A DNA stretch of 64,000 nt from Pseudoalteromonas luteoviolacea NCIMB 1944 (GCF_001625565.1 NZ_AUXS01000075.1:124001-188000), one strand, 5' to 3'; positions 45,764-54,846 are shown, counted from the stretch's first letter. Notes: generated from the sequence alone by a model not told the origin. Numbers and translations: made by a program.

Positions 45764-46294
45764 TTATTGTAAAAATTCGGTTTTAGCCTGACGCTGAGAA
45801 ATAAGATCTGCTAATTCCTGCTCACTGGGTTGATTGTTGATTAAGCCTTCATGTGCGAGTAGCCATTGTTTTCTAAGTACACCACCTGCATACCCAGTCA
45901 TTTTTCCGTTTGCGCCAATAACGCGGTGGCAAGGGACAATTAATGTAATAGGGTTTCGTCCGTTTGCTCCGCCAACAGCGCGCACCGCTTTGGGGTTATT
46001 AAGATACTCTGCGAGTTCAAGGTAGGACATACTTTGGCCAAAGGGTATGGATGTCAGGGCTTGCCATACTTGCTGTTGAAAAGGTGTGCCCTGCCAATCT
46101 AAATCAAGATCGAATTGAGTCAATTGCTTAGAGAAATATGCTGACAATTGCTGTTTGCATTCTTTCAAGAGCGCATTACTATGCACCTCTGTTGTTTGGT
46201 CTCCACAAAATATCAGTTGTCGGATCCCAAGATTTGATGCTTTAACTTCAATGAGCCCCAGTGGGCTTTGAAAATAATCGGTAAATAGGTTCAT
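45764..46294 (-). CDS. ogt: Methylated-DNA-protein cysteine methyltransferase
   Basis: A 176-residue O6-alkylguanine transferase with the active site PCHRVIGANG, where the Cys takes the alkyl group, and the helix-turn-helix region QQQVWQALTSIPFGQSMSY. The ATG at 46294-46292 overlaps the TGA of the upstream Ada-AlkA gene (ATGA), so the two repair proteins are translated together. It repairs O6-alkylguanine directly while its partner excises alkylated bases. Confidence 0.93.
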   Translation of the reverse strand: MNLFTDYFQSPLGLIEVKASNLGIRQLIFCGDQTTEVHSNALLKECKQQLSAYFSKQLTQFDLDLDWQGTPFQQQVWQALTSIPFGQSMSYLELAEYLNNPKAVRAVGGANGRNPITLIVPCHRVIGANGKMTGYAGGVLRKQWLLAHEGLINNQPSEQELADLISQRQAKTEFLQ

Positions 46295-47652
46295 AATTGA
46301 CTCCATAATTGAAAAGTGAGATAGCTGCGCCATGGTGAGAGTTGCGTTTCATTGAACTCCCGCTGCGCTTTGAGCGCTTTAATCACCCCGAGATCGGAAG
46401 CTAAGAAAATATCAGGATCACTTTGCCCACGCATTTTTGCATAGGCCACAGTCCAAGGACCAATCCCCTTAATATCGAGCCAGTCGTCGGGCTGTTCAGC
46501 GGCTTCAGCAAGGCAAAAGTACTCGGCAAATCGGCGCAATGTTTGCCTTCGCGCATTGGGCATTTTTAAAAATTCGAGATCGCTGTCAGCCATGGCCTCA
46601 GGGGTGGGGAAGTAATGCTCGGTATCTTTTGGTTGACCAAGCGTGTGTACCAATTGAGTTACAAGGTTTTTTGCGGCTTGTACGGACACTTGCTGGCCAA
46701 GAATAGCACGTATACCCGCTTCAAATAAGCTCCAGATACCAGGCAACCTTAACCCCGTTACTAACGTAAATTCCTTTGGTAATGCACGTGTTAAATCACT
46801 TTCTATTTGCAACAGATCCGCATCCAAATCTAAAATCCGACGAATATTGTTCACGACGGGTTTCAGTGACTTGAGTTCGTTAATGTCAATCTCGACATCA
46901 AAGCAATGCTTTTCTGGGTTGTGTGTTGCGGTAAATTTCCCCTGGCTACCGTGCCATTGAAATGTCCTGCCATAGCTTTGGGGTGTTATCCATTCCAGCC
47001 CGTCCACCAACCTTTTCGCCAAAAACTGTTGCATATGGTGCCAATTGAAGGGGGGGCGATAGTACAGTTCTAGGACAATATTTGAATTCGCTTTCTTTTG
47101 TTGTTGTCGCATTTGAGTTGGAGTGAACTGCAACTGGCTTTTAAAGCAATCGTTAAATCGGCGAATGCTATCAAAGCCACTTGCCAGTGCGACTTCTGTG
47201 ATAGGTAAACGAGTTTGATGGAGAAGTTTTTTGGCAAACAAACACTGTTGATACAAGGCGTATTTCTTTGGGGATACGCCAAGGTATTGATTGAATAGCT
47301 TACGTACATAGCGGTCGCTGACACCAAGTCTACTGGCCAATTGGGGCAATGAGCCCTCTTGTAACGCCCCTTGATCAATGAGTGCAATCGCTCTGTCTAG
47401 TGTTGCACCAACGCCTTGCCATGGCGCTGATCCCGGCGCGCTATCAGGCCTACAACGCAGGCATGGACGAAACCCAGCTTGGGCTGCTGACAGGGCGCTG
47501 ATAAAATATTGTACATTTTCTTCTTTTGGTGGATGCACAGGACAAGTTGTTCGACAGTATATCCCAGTGGTTTTTACGGCAATAAAAAATTTGCCATCAA
47601 ATCGGGGGTCTCTTGAAAGTCGCGCTTTTTTACATACTTCTACATCTAACAT
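46291..47652 (-). CDS. Ada-type regulator fused to AlkA DNA glycosylase
   Basis: A 453-residue fusion. Residues 1-80 form the Ada zinc domain with Cys in GIYCRTTCPV and RPCLRCRP (about C33, C37, C64, C67), the methylphosphotriester sensor; residues 85-190 form an AraC-type HTH (SLPQLASRLGVSDRYVRKLF); residues about 195-453 match AlkA, with the HhH motif IKGIGPWTVAYAKMR and the catalytic Asp in LASDLG. It can thus sense methylation, activate transcription and excise 3-methyladenine. The start ATG at 47652 has AAGGAC upstream. Coupled to ogt. Confidence 0.92.
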   Translation of the reverse strand: MLDVEVCKKARLSRDPRFDGKFFIAVKTTGIYCRTTCPVHPPKEENVQYFISALSAAQAGFRPCLRCRPDSAPGSAPWQGVGATLDRAIALIDQGALQEGSLPQLASRLGVSDRYVRKLFNQYLGVSPKKYALYQQCLFAKKLLHQTRLPITEVALASGFDSIRRFNDCFKSQLQFTPTQMRQQQKKANSNIVLELYYRPPFNWHHMQQFLAKRLVDGLEWITPQSYGRTFQWHGSQGKFTATHNPEKHCFDVEIDINELKSLKPVVNNIRRILDLDADLLQIESDLTRALPKEFTLVTGLRLPGIWSLFEAGIRAILGQQVSVQAAKNLVTQLVHTLGQPKDTEHYFPTPEAMADSDLEFLKMPNARRQTLRRFAEYFCLAEAAEQPDDWLDIKGIGPWTVAYAKMRGQSDPDIFLASDLGVIKALKAQREFNETQLSPWRSYLTFQLWSQL

Positions 47653-47762
47653 CAAACTTGTCCTTCTTGGTCAATCTGGGTAATTATACGCAACTATGTG
47701 ATTGTTACTGGCCAGATCCGGAACTCATTGTTGATATGTAAGACCTGTGATGTAAAGGAATA

Positions 47763-47792
47763 TCATGCGGCGCAGTATATTTCGCCGCATGA
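47763..47792. terminator. Hairpin after nadV, possible terminator
   Basis: TCATGCGGCG (47763-47772) and CGCCGCATGA (47783-47792), ten perfect pairs with a 10-base loop, lie 10 bases past the nadV stop on the minus strand. The T tract on the minus strand is weak (TATTCCTTT). Confidence 0.55.
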
Positions 47793-47802
47793 GTAACTGT
47801 GG

Positions 47803-49176
47803 CTAGCTGATGTTGGCTTTAATTTCATCAAAGCTTTGTTCAATGAGTAATTGACCGTTTTTAAATACTGTTTTTAATAGATTCTCTCTGCCACCTAAAT
47901 CATTTTCACGGACCGTTTTGATGCCCTTCACAGGATCGTGAACTACAGCCAAACGGCCTTTTTTGCTGCGTTTGCCATGATCTGTTACGGGATCCTTAAA
48001 AACATCATGCCAGAGGCCTTTTACTTTGACAGCGCTGGCTTTCATGGCAAATTGCATGGTATCACGGTCAAGTTTTTGAAGTAGTGCACCGCCCATGCCA
48101 AAAGCGATATTTTCTGCACTTTGCTGTTTAGCCTTCATCGCACTTAGAATTTCTTCGATAGCGTTTTCTGCTATACCATCTCCTTGAATCACTCGTACGC
48201 AATTCGGTAATACCCGATAGCCTTTGCTATTTGTGTGATAGCCAAATTTGTCCATCAGCTTTTCTATTGTGGTGGTAACAACCTCAACTGGCTCTCCGCT
48301 ATCAGGTCTAATTACCAATGTACCGCCGCTATTTTCAACAAGGCTTTTAAGCTCTTCGCCCCAAATGTGATCGATGGCATGCCATAAATCATAGGAGTCA
48401 CTGACCACCGCAACCAGTTTTCCTGGGCCTGAAAACTGCTTTAGCATATTTTCATAGGCTGCCTTTTCGCCACTTCTTCCCCATGCGGTGATCGTACTAT
48501 GCTCAGCAGCAGGAATAGAAAATCCGGGCATTGTCGCTGCGTAATTGCGCCTCGCAGCCATAATGGCACTGAGAGTGTCAGTGCCCATAAAGTTGAGTAA
48601 ATGTGCAGCACCACCAATTGCAGCAGCTTCTTCAGTAGTCGCACCACGCGCACCAAAATCGTGTAGTTTGAATTCAAGTCCATCGAGGGAGTCGGCAGTT
48701 TCTCCAAGATATCGTTTAATGATGCACTTACAGTGGTACGAGACTGTAGCAACGGTCGTTGGGTACCAAATGGCACGCAGCAATGCGGTTTCAACATAAC
48801 TGGTTAGCCAAGCACACTTGGGATCGGTATTGATAACTTGCACTAGAGCATTGCTAATTGGTACCACGGTTCCTTCAGGTAGCGCTTGTATTTTTATGGG
48901 TAAAAAACCTTGGTGTGTATCGACGATATGACGCCAACCCGCTTCATTAAACGGGACACCATGCGCTTCTAAAACTTCTTTGGCTTCATTGATGTCTTGG
49001 TGTGTTAGCGGTGTAGTCAAATAACTTTTAATGAACATCTGCAAACCAAAAAACAGTGCCTTATCATATTGTCCCCCGCGAGGTTCGATATAGCTTGATA
49101 CCTGGCTGGTGCCTTCAGGGTATTGTTTGTAATGAGATGCTTTATAACTGTCCGCATTTAGGATGATATTTGTCAT
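47803..49176 (-). CDS. nadV: Nicotinamide phosphoribosyltransferase NadV
   Basis: A 457-residue NAMPT/NadV enzyme that turns nicotinamide and PRPP into nicotinamide mononucleotide, the first step of the two-step salvage to NAD. Typical motifs: NADSYKASHYKQYP near the start, IEPRGGQYDKALFFGLQ, the HDFGARGA loop, SIPAAEHST, RPDSGEPVE and GMGGALLQKLDRDTMQFAMK. The ATG has AGGAGG upstream. The next gene on the same strand supplies the second step. Confidence 0.95.
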   Translation of the reverse strand: MTNIILNADSYKASHYKQYPEGTSQVSSYIEPRGGQYDKALFFGLQMFIKSYLTTPLTHQDINEAKEVLEAHGVPFNEAGWRHIVDTHQGFLPIKIQALPEGTVVPISNALVQVINTDPKCAWLTSYVETALLRAIWYPTTVATVSYHCKCIIKRYLGETADSLDGLEFKLHDFGARGATTEEAAAIGGAAHLLNFMGTDTLSAIMAARRNYAATMPGFSIPAAEHSTITAWGRSGEKAAYENMLKQFSGPGKLVAVVSDSYDLWHAIDHIWGEELKSLVENSGGTLVIRPDSGEPVEVVTTTIEKLMDKFGYHTNSKGYRVLPNCVRVIQGDGIAENAIEEILSAMKAKQQSAENIAFGMGGALLQKLDRDTMQFAMKASAVKVKGLWHDVFKDPVTDHGKRSKKGRLAVVHDPVKGIKTVRENDLGGRENLLKTVFKNGQLLIEQSFDEIKANIS

Positions 49177-49202
49177 GATGGAGTTCCTCCTATCTAAAAT
49201 AC

Positions 49203-49225
49203 TCAGCAGGGTCTATCCCTGCTGA
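49203..49225. terminator. Hairpin between nadM-Nudix and nadV
   Basis: TCAGCAGGG (49203-49211), loop of five, CCCTGCTGA (49217-49225). Nine perfect pairs in the 58-base spacer; transcription of both genes is leftward. Followed on the minus strand only by GTATTTTAG, so it may act as a weak attenuator or a processing site. Confidence 0.5.
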
Positions 49226-49234
49226 CATTGGCAT

Positions 49235-50296
49235 TTACATGCCTGTTAATTCTTGAATAATAAAGTAGTGATCTTCGAATAATTTACATGGCTCAAGTTC
49301 TGCTAGTGGCACCCACATGGCATGCTTTGCATCGTCAGCGCCTTTGACCTTTGGCAGCGCATTATTTGGTGCCAGGTCAAAATAAAATGCATGGGTGATT
49401 GTACGTCCACGCGCCGAACGATGTGGATCGTCGAACACTCTTTGTTGCTTGATTGAACCTTTTAGCACTGGCGCAGGCACTTTTAATTTTGTCTCTTCTC
49501 TGAGTTCTCTCAAACAGGCATCAATGAGCTTTTCACTGCCATCAATAAACCCGCCAGGTAGTGCCCATAGCCCTTTTCCTGGGCGAGCCTTACGTTCTAT
49601 TAGAAGTACATGGCCGCTTTGAACCACAACTGCATCAACGGTAACAAAGGTGGGGGGATATGGTGCGCTTTGCCATGCTTGGCGATATTTTTCGATGAAC
49701 TCATGTTCGCTTCGGATTGCATGATAATCTGCTGTGGAGATAAATTTGTCTAACATACCACGCACGTGAAGAGGTAATTTTTGTGCTTCTTCTGAACTTA
49801 AAAAGTCTTCGCTTTGAGCTGAAAATAGGTGTTTTCTTAACGGCGTAGCAGAGATAGCTTGATAGTTTTCAACAGGTACTGACTTCCACTGCGGGAACAT
49901 ATTGAGGTAATACGAAGACTGGTCTTTACTATGACCGATCAGGCCAATAAGTGGTGTTTTATGCGGCACTCTATGCTGGGCCGTGACAATCCCCTTAACC
50001 GTTGTCTGCACATTGCGTACCCAGGCGTCATCGTTGTAGACGGTATCCATTAGTGGTGCAGTATGAACTCGGCTGTTTTCTTCCGCACAAAGTGTACCAC
50101 GTATCATTAATTCTCTTTCTGAGCTAGTCCACGGGTTTCTAACGGTTCTCGGTTGATGGGCAGAGCCACATAATATTATTACTTGTGAAGCGCGCTTTAA
50201 ACCTTCTTTGACCACACAGAGATGACCTTGATGAAAAGGTTGAAAACGGCCGATGAATACGAGGAAATCGTATTGTTGATCGTTACATGATGTCAT
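49235..50296 (-). CDS. nadM: Bifunctional NMN adenylyltransferase/Nudix hydrolase
   Basis: A 353-residue two-domain protein. The N-terminal NadM domain has FIGRFQPFHQGHL, the nucleotidyltransferase HxGH site, and later GHSKDQSSYYL and SATPLRKH; it makes NAD from nicotinamide mononucleotide and ATP. The C-terminal Nudix domain carries GGFIDGSEKLIDACLRELREET, here given only as its key parts GGF-x5-E...RELREET, the pyrophosphohydrolase signature. Start at the ATG ending at 50296 (AAGGGG upstream); an in-frame GTG at 50350 adds 18 residues. Order of transcription is nadM-Nudix then nadV. Confidence 0.92.
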   Translation of the reverse strand: MTSCNDQQYDFLVFIGRFQPFHQGHLCVVKEGLKRASQVIILCGSAHQPRTVRNPWTSSERELMIRGTLCAEENSRVHTAPLMDTVYNDDAWVRNVQTTVKGIVTAQHRVPHKTPLIGLIGHSKDQSSYYLNMFPQWKSVPVENYQAISATPLRKHLFSAQSEDFLSSEEAQKLPLHVRGMLDKFISTADYHAIRSEHEFIEKYRQAWQSAPYPPTFVTVDAVVVQSGHVLLIERKARPGKGLWALPGGFIDGSEKLIDACLRELREETKLKVPAPVLKGSIKQQRVFDDPHRSARGRTITHAFYFDLAPNNALPKVKGADDAKHAMWVPLAELEPCKLFEDHYFIIQELTGM

Positions 50297-50411
50297 TGCA
50301 GCAAACCCCTTGCTGTTATTAAAAGCGCTATGCAGGTCTATCCCGCTCACGAAATTGTCACCAGATGAATCCCATCTGATGTACCTACAATGGCATATTG
50401 TTGCCTAAATA

Positions 50412-50879
50412 TCAAACTTTAATATTGAATAAGGAATGTCCTTCGGATATCCCGAGCTCATGTTTAATATCATTTAATTGTGTTTGTATTTGCTCGCTGC
50501 TGAGCTGCTTGGTGTTATGCTCGGCCAAAGTGTCACTCAAAAAAGTGACGACTTGCTTTAAGTTCACCTCTGCGGGTGGCCTTGCCTTGTGTTGTTTATC
50601 TGGCCTCGGCACTCCGGCTAGCTCACCCACTGCTTTTGCATCAAAGCCGAGTTCAGCCATTTTTACTGACAATGCGTGTGAGGGTTTTATTCCCGCCTCA
50701 CGGAAACTATCTACAATGGATATGGCATCATTTTCCGAAAGTGTTTGTGCTTCAAATTGCTGCAAAATACCTGCGACTGTATCCGATTGCTGTTCAGACA
50801 GCGCGGGGCTAGCAGAGGTGAGCTGCACATGTTGCTGATTTGGGGTGGAGAGCGGTGCGACCATAGTGAGTGATCCCAT
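50412..50879 (-). CDS. Small helical protein of unknown function
   Basis: A 155-residue soluble protein, rich in Gln, Ser and Ala, predicted largely helical, without signal peptide or membrane segment. Two short motifs, SFREAGIKPSHAL and MAELGFDAKAVGELAG, look like paired helices. The start could be the ATG at 50879 or, with better ribosome spacing to GGGAT, the ATG at 50864. Not recognised. It is the next gene upstream of nadM on the same strand but separated by about 115 bases. Confidence 0.55.
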   Translation of the reverse strand: MGSLTMVAPLSTPNQQHVQLTSASPALSEQQSDTVAGILQQFEAQTLSENDAISIVDSFREAGIKPSHALSVKMAELGFDAKAVGELAGVPRPDKQHKARPPAEVNLKQVVTFLSDTLAEHNTKQLSSEQIQTQLNDIKHELGISEGHSLFNIKV

Positions 50880-51042
50880 GTGATATTGATAAACATAGAA
50901 TGGATGCTAATTGCGCAAATAATGTGAAAGAGATTTGGTCTATTTTGCTCGTATGCAAATGGCGTCATTGTCAAGAGTGACGCAAATCAGCGAGGCGTTG
51001 TGTATGGGTAGACTGATTGGTGAGTACTTAATCACCTCAATA

Positions 51043-51414
51043 TCATTTTGTCGACGGAATATTTTCTGTGCGGCGGTGATCTGTATAAATCCGCAAAGCT
51101 AAAAATACGGAGACACCTGCAACGGTAGCGCAAAGGACATGGTGCAATATTAAGTGGCTGACAATAAAAGTTGGTATATCTTCGAAGCCATCGATTAGTA
51201 ATACTTTTAAAAATAAGGCGAGGTAGGCGCTTATGTGACCCCACAGAGCAACTTTAAATAAGCGCTTAAATTGTAACCTGTGTGACATTGATATATCGAG
51301 TGATGTAAGTTTAATTATCAGCAGAGAAAGCGCAGCAATAACAATGCTGATCCCTCCTAGCCCCAACAGCGAGGTTTTGACTAATACAATCACTAAAATA
51401 AACGCTAATAACAT
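51043..51414 (-). CDS. Small integral membrane protein
   Basis: A 123-residue protein with four hydrophobic segments (about 2-17, 20-36, 55-75, 85-106) and basic residues in between. His-rich stretch LILHHVLC in the last helix. The ribosome site is weak (AAAG). Family not recognised. Confidence 0.5.
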   Translation of the reverse strand: MLLAFILVIVLVKTSLLGLGGISIVIAALSLLIIKLTSLDISMSHRLQFKRLFKVALWGHISAYLALFLKVLLIDGFEDIPTFIVSHLILHHVLCATVAGVSVFLALRIYTDHRRTENIPSTK

Positions 51415-51649
51415 CTTTGAAAATTACTTAATTCACACGTGTGCGATGCTACGACAGCACAGTCAAATTTGTCTATCTGAAATTCTCTGAGCGGTCGTCA
51501 ATTTTTCTTTGTTATTCGTGTTGACTCAAGCAGTGGAAGGGTACATAGTAGACATTCTACTTTGCAGGATAATAAGAAATTACAATGAATAAGCTTACTA
51601 ATACATTACTAAATCTATCGTGGCTCCCTGTCACGTGGCTTTGTGTGTA

Positions 51650-51724
51650 GCGGTTAAGCAACTTCTTCTAACCGCGACGATAAATGCGGTTAGCCCTTCA
51701 AAAGAGTTTCTCCCATTTATCGTC
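51650..51724 (+). promoter_or_regulatory. Structured leader, possible two-state RNA switch
   Basis: Three arms share one sequence: GCGGTTA (51650-51656), TAACCGC (51669-51675), GCGGTTA (51686-51692). The middle arm can pair with either outer arm but not both. A second hairpin, GACGATAAATG (51676-51686) with CATTTATCGTC (51714-51724), is compatible only with the first pairing. The transporter ATG follows 24 bases later, after AAAGGA. The rest of the 51415-51747 spacer shows no gene. Confidence 0.5.
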
Positions 51725-51747
51725 CTTGTCATAAAGGATAAAAAGAA

Positions 51748-52650
51748 ATGCCCGCGCAACTGTCTTATGCTTTTGTCGTATTAATTTGGTCTACTACACC
51801 GCTGGCAATTGTCTGGAGTAGTGCTTCTATGGCTCCCACTACCAGCGTACTATTGAGAATGTTACTGGCTTTAGTGTTAGCTGCTGTGGTCGTGACTTTC
51901 AGTAAAATCAGAATGCAATGGACGAAAAAAGCATGGCTCCTTTACACTTATTCTGGTGGCGGGATCTTGGTCGGAATGATGTTTGCGTATTTAGCATCCC
52001 TAACAGTACCTTCAGGGGTGATTTCTTTGGTATTTGGGCTAGCGCCAATAATATCGGGTTTACTGGCGCAAAAGCTGCTGGGAGAGGAAAAATTCACAGC
52101 AATCAAAAAGTGTGCGCTCGCCTTGGCTTTACTCGGTATGGTGTTAGTGTGTTTTGCACAGCTGCAACAGTTAAACATAGAGCCAATTGGACTGATATAT
52201 GTTTTATGTGCCGTTGTTAACTTTAGCCTAAGCGGGGTGTTAGTTAAGCGTGTAAAAATAGCGATCCATCCAATGGCGACAACATATGGGTCTTTGCTTT
52301 TTGCTACCCCAGGTTTTGCAATAATTTGGCTCTTAGCTGGCGCGCCTTTTGAGGTGGAAAGCTGGAGTGAGAAATCAATGTGGTCCACTTTTTATCTCGG
52401 TATTTTTGGTTCTTTCTTTGGTTTTCTAGCTTATTTTCATATTTTGCAGCACATGAAAGCCAGTACGGTTGCATTAACCACTTTGATTACACCGGGGTTT
52501 GCAATGACTTTAGGGGCACTGATTAACAACGAGGAGATCACTATGTTGTTATTGATAGGTGCGATTACAATTATACTGAGTCTAGCGCTCTACCAATTTG
52601 GTGGGCAGTTAAACAGCTGGCTTCGCTTTAAGGCCAAACCAATTGACTAG
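51748..52650 (+). CDS. EamA/DMT-family transporter
   Basis: A 300-residue membrane protein with ten hydrophobic helices in two EamA repeats: FVVLIWSTTPLAIVWSS in the first helix, SLVFGLAPIISGLLA at the end of the first half, and YLGIFGSFFGFLAYFHIL in the second half. Unlike the DMT protein at 8616 it has a long structured leader upstream, so expression may respond to a ligand or to translation state. Ribosome site AAAGGA. Substrate unknown. Confidence 0.85.
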   Translation: MPAQLSYAFVVLIWSTTPLAIVWSSASMAPTTSVLLRMLLALVLAAVVVTFSKIRMQWTKKAWLLYTYSGGGILVGMMFAYLASLTVPSGVISLVFGLAPIISGLLAQKLLGEEKFTAIKKCALALALLGMVLVCFAQLQQLNIEPIGLIYVLCAVVNFSLSGVLVKRVKIAIHPMATTYGSLLFATPGFAIIWLLAGAPFEVESWSEKSMWSTFYLGIFGSFFGFLAYFHILQHMKASTVALTTLITPGFAMTLGALINNEEITMLLLIGAITIILSLALYQFGGQLNSWLRFKAKPID

Positions 52651-52824
52651 CAGTTGACGATGCGCGGTAAAAAGGACGTGACCGCGCAGCTGCATTTACC
52701 ATGTAATTTAATGGGTAAATAAATTGAAATTAAGACCATATATAAATAACAGGTTTAATTCATATCCTTATTTGTGGTAAAAATAGTAACATCGGTGAAA
52801 ATTATAATTATAAGTTTAGGGACA

Positions 52825-53313
52825 ATGATACTAGCATTCGACGACTTTCAGTTTGATATTCAGGCGCTTACACTATCTAAAGACGGACGAAAAATTTCGT
52901 TAAAAGAAAAACCGGCACAAATACTCGCGTTATTGATCACACAACCGGATAAAATTCATAGCAAAGTTGAAATCCTTGAAGAGGTTTGGCCTGGTCGAAC
53001 TGTTACAGAGCAAGTAGTATTTCAGAATATTGGTCACTTAAGAGCACTGTTTGGTGATGAAGCGATCAAAACGTTTTCAAAAAAAGGCTATCAGTGGCAA
53101 TTACCTTGCGATCCTGTGGATGGTAAAACACCTGCTGTGTCCGAGTCTTTGGCGACAGATAACGTTTCTGCCCCAGCGGATCCATCTGTAAACGTCTCAG
53201 ATGATGATTCTGCGCAAAACATCGCAAATGCCTCAGCGAAACTACCTTGGCAGGTATTAGTCCCAGTGTTGGTTGCTGTAGCCGCTATAACAGGGTACTT
53301 CGCACTATCTTAA
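52825..53313 (+). CDS. CadC/ToxR-like membrane regulator without periplasmic domain
   Basis: A 162-residue protein: an OmpR-type winged helix (residues about 5-95, with LKEKPAQILALLITQPD, VWPGRTVTEQVV and FSKKGYQWQL), an acidic Ser/Ala-rich linker, and one membrane helix at the very C-terminus (LVPVLVAVAAITGYFAL). ToxR/CadC proteins normally go on into a periplasmic sensor; here the protein stops four residues after the helix. The start at 52825 has AGGGA upstream; an in-frame start at 52774 adds 17 residues. Confidence 0.75.
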   Translation: MILAFDDFQFDIQALTLSKDGRKISLKEKPAQILALLITQPDKIHSKVEILEEVWPGRTVTEQVVFQNIGHLRALFGDEAIKTFSKKGYQWQLPCDPVDGKTPAVSESLATDNVSAPADPSVNVSDDDSAQNIANASAKLPWQVLVPVLVAVAAITGYFALS

Positions 53314-53589
53314 ACGTGTAATAATAAGGTAATTTACATAGGGTGAGTGCACATTCACGTGCAACATGGTTGAAGGCATATCCAAATAATATGCCTTTAC
53401 GACTTGGTAATCAAAACTAAGGTAGCTTCATTAAATCGCAAACAATAAATTGAATATTTGAACTCGTGAATAGAGTTATTGTCAAAATTTAAGTCTAAAG
53501 CCCCTTTTTTAGGGCATACTTGACCTGTTTTTCTTGGTGCTTTTAGGTTAGCCTTCCAGCGAGGCTATTTTGACCAAAAGGAGTATTGT

Positions 53590-54060
53590 TTGACTACGAT
53601 AGCATATCATCACTCGACACAAATCATTTGTGTTGATAGTTTAACCACAACTTCTCACAGTATCGTGACAGATCAAGCACAGAAGTGCCAACGTGTGCAC
53701 AATGGGTTTGTTTTTGCTTCTGGCAATTGCACAGAGATTTATCATTTGCTGAGTAATTGGCAAAAAAACTGCTTTGAAGCGATCAGTTGCACTTTTTTCT
53801 TTATCAATAAACAAGACCAAGTTTTTTATGGAGAAATACGTCATGGCAAACGGTTCTTAGAACCCTTGCAAATGAATTGGGCTATTGGATCTGGTGCCAA
53901 TTGGGCAATTGCAGCGATGGACTTTGGTAAGAGCGCTCTAGAAGCTGTACAGTATGCGTGCAAAAGGGATAAGTCATCGGGCGGAAAAGTACATACGTTT
54001 AGCTTAAGCAATACGGCAAAGTGGTTGTCTCTTGGCAGCGCACAAAAAATCCATGCGTAA
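53590..54060 (+). CDS. Proteasome-like Ntn-hydrolase protein
   Basis: A 156-residue protein resembling single-domain 20S proteasome/HslV-like Ntn hydrolases. It starts with TTG, preceded by AAAGGAG, giving MTTIAYH; removal of Met would expose Thr as nucleophile. The expected partners are visible: Asp in ICVDSLTT (about residue 16), Lys in AQKCQRV (about 32) and the FASGN turn. Substrate unknown; relatives often occur with phages or as stand-alone peptidases. It lies 69 bases upstream of the sirtuin-like gene. Confidence 0.65.
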   Translation: MTTIAYHHSTQIICVDSLTTTSHSIVTDQAQKCQRVHNGFVFASGNCTEIYHLLSNWQKNCFEAISCTFFFINKQDQVFYGEIRHGKRFLEPLQMNWAIGSGANWAIAAMDFGKSALEAVQYACKRDKSSGGKVHTFSLSNTAKWLSLGSAQKIHA

Positions 54061-54129
54061 AAGGTTGGTTTTGTTGGTGCAGAATGTATCCGTCTTTCTA
54101 GGTTTTTCATTTTAAATAAGTAACTTGAT

Positions 54130-54846
54130 ATGACAACACTGTATATTACAGGCGCAGGTGTAAGTGCCGAAAGTGGCATTCCTACCTTTCGTGGCGAGGA
54201 TGGATTTTGGACAATCGGTAGTCGCAATTATACGCCGCAGCAAATGGCTACACGGGCGATGTATGAGCAAAACCCAGCAGAGTTTTTGAAGTGGTATTAT
54301 CACCGCTTTGTGACTTATCGCCACCATGGACCAAATTCTGTCCACTATTGGTTGGCTGACAAGCAGCTAATTACGCAAAATATAGATGGCCTGGATGGCA
54401 AAGCAGGCAATGAACATTTTATTTCTATCCATGGACGAATTGATAAAGTCACTCCGTTTCATATTCAAGGGGAGGATGTGGTAGTAGATACGGCCCCTTG
54501 GGACGAGGTTGATGAAAACAATTTAACTCTGTCACTGCTCGACTTATTCAAAATCTCTAGTAAAGGACCTGAATTAAACGTTTCACTGAAACCCCTTGTT
54601 TTATTATTCGATGAGTTTTACACCGATTTATACGGTATAGACAGTGCGCAAAAGCGGATGTGGGATGCCAGTAAAATGGTCTTTATGGGCACTTCTTTCA
54701 GTGTCAATATTACGCAAATGGCGCTTGATATAGCAGGACACAAAGGAATACCTATAGAAGTGGTAGACCCAGAGCCCACACATATCATGCATGCAAACGT
54801 TGAGTATTTTGCGATGACGGCAAAAGAGTACATTGATCGTGATTAA
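54130..54846 (+). CDS. Sirtuin-like protein lacking the zinc module
   Basis: A 238-residue Sir2-family protein. NAD-binding and catalytic motifs are present: ITGAGVSAESGIPTFRG, TQNIDGL, the catalytic His in ISIHGRID, FMGTSFSVN near the nucleotide, and VVDPEPT. The four Cys of the small zinc domain are absent: the segment after IHGR contains no Cys at all. FDEFY stands where most family members have FGE. Deacylase activity is therefore uncertain. The end overlaps the acetyltransferase gene. Confidence 0.8.
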   Translation: MTTLYITGAGVSAESGIPTFRGEDGFWTIGSRNYTPQQMATRAMYEQNPAEFLKWYYHRFVTYRHHGPNSVHYWLADKQLITQNIDGLDGKAGNEHFISIHGRIDKVTPFHIQGEDVVVDTAPWDEVDENNLTLSLLDLFKISSKGPELNVSLKPLVLLFDEFYTDLYGIDSAQKRMWDASKMVFMGTSFSVNITQMALDIAGHKGIPIEVVDPEPTHIMHANVEYFAMTAKEYIDRD

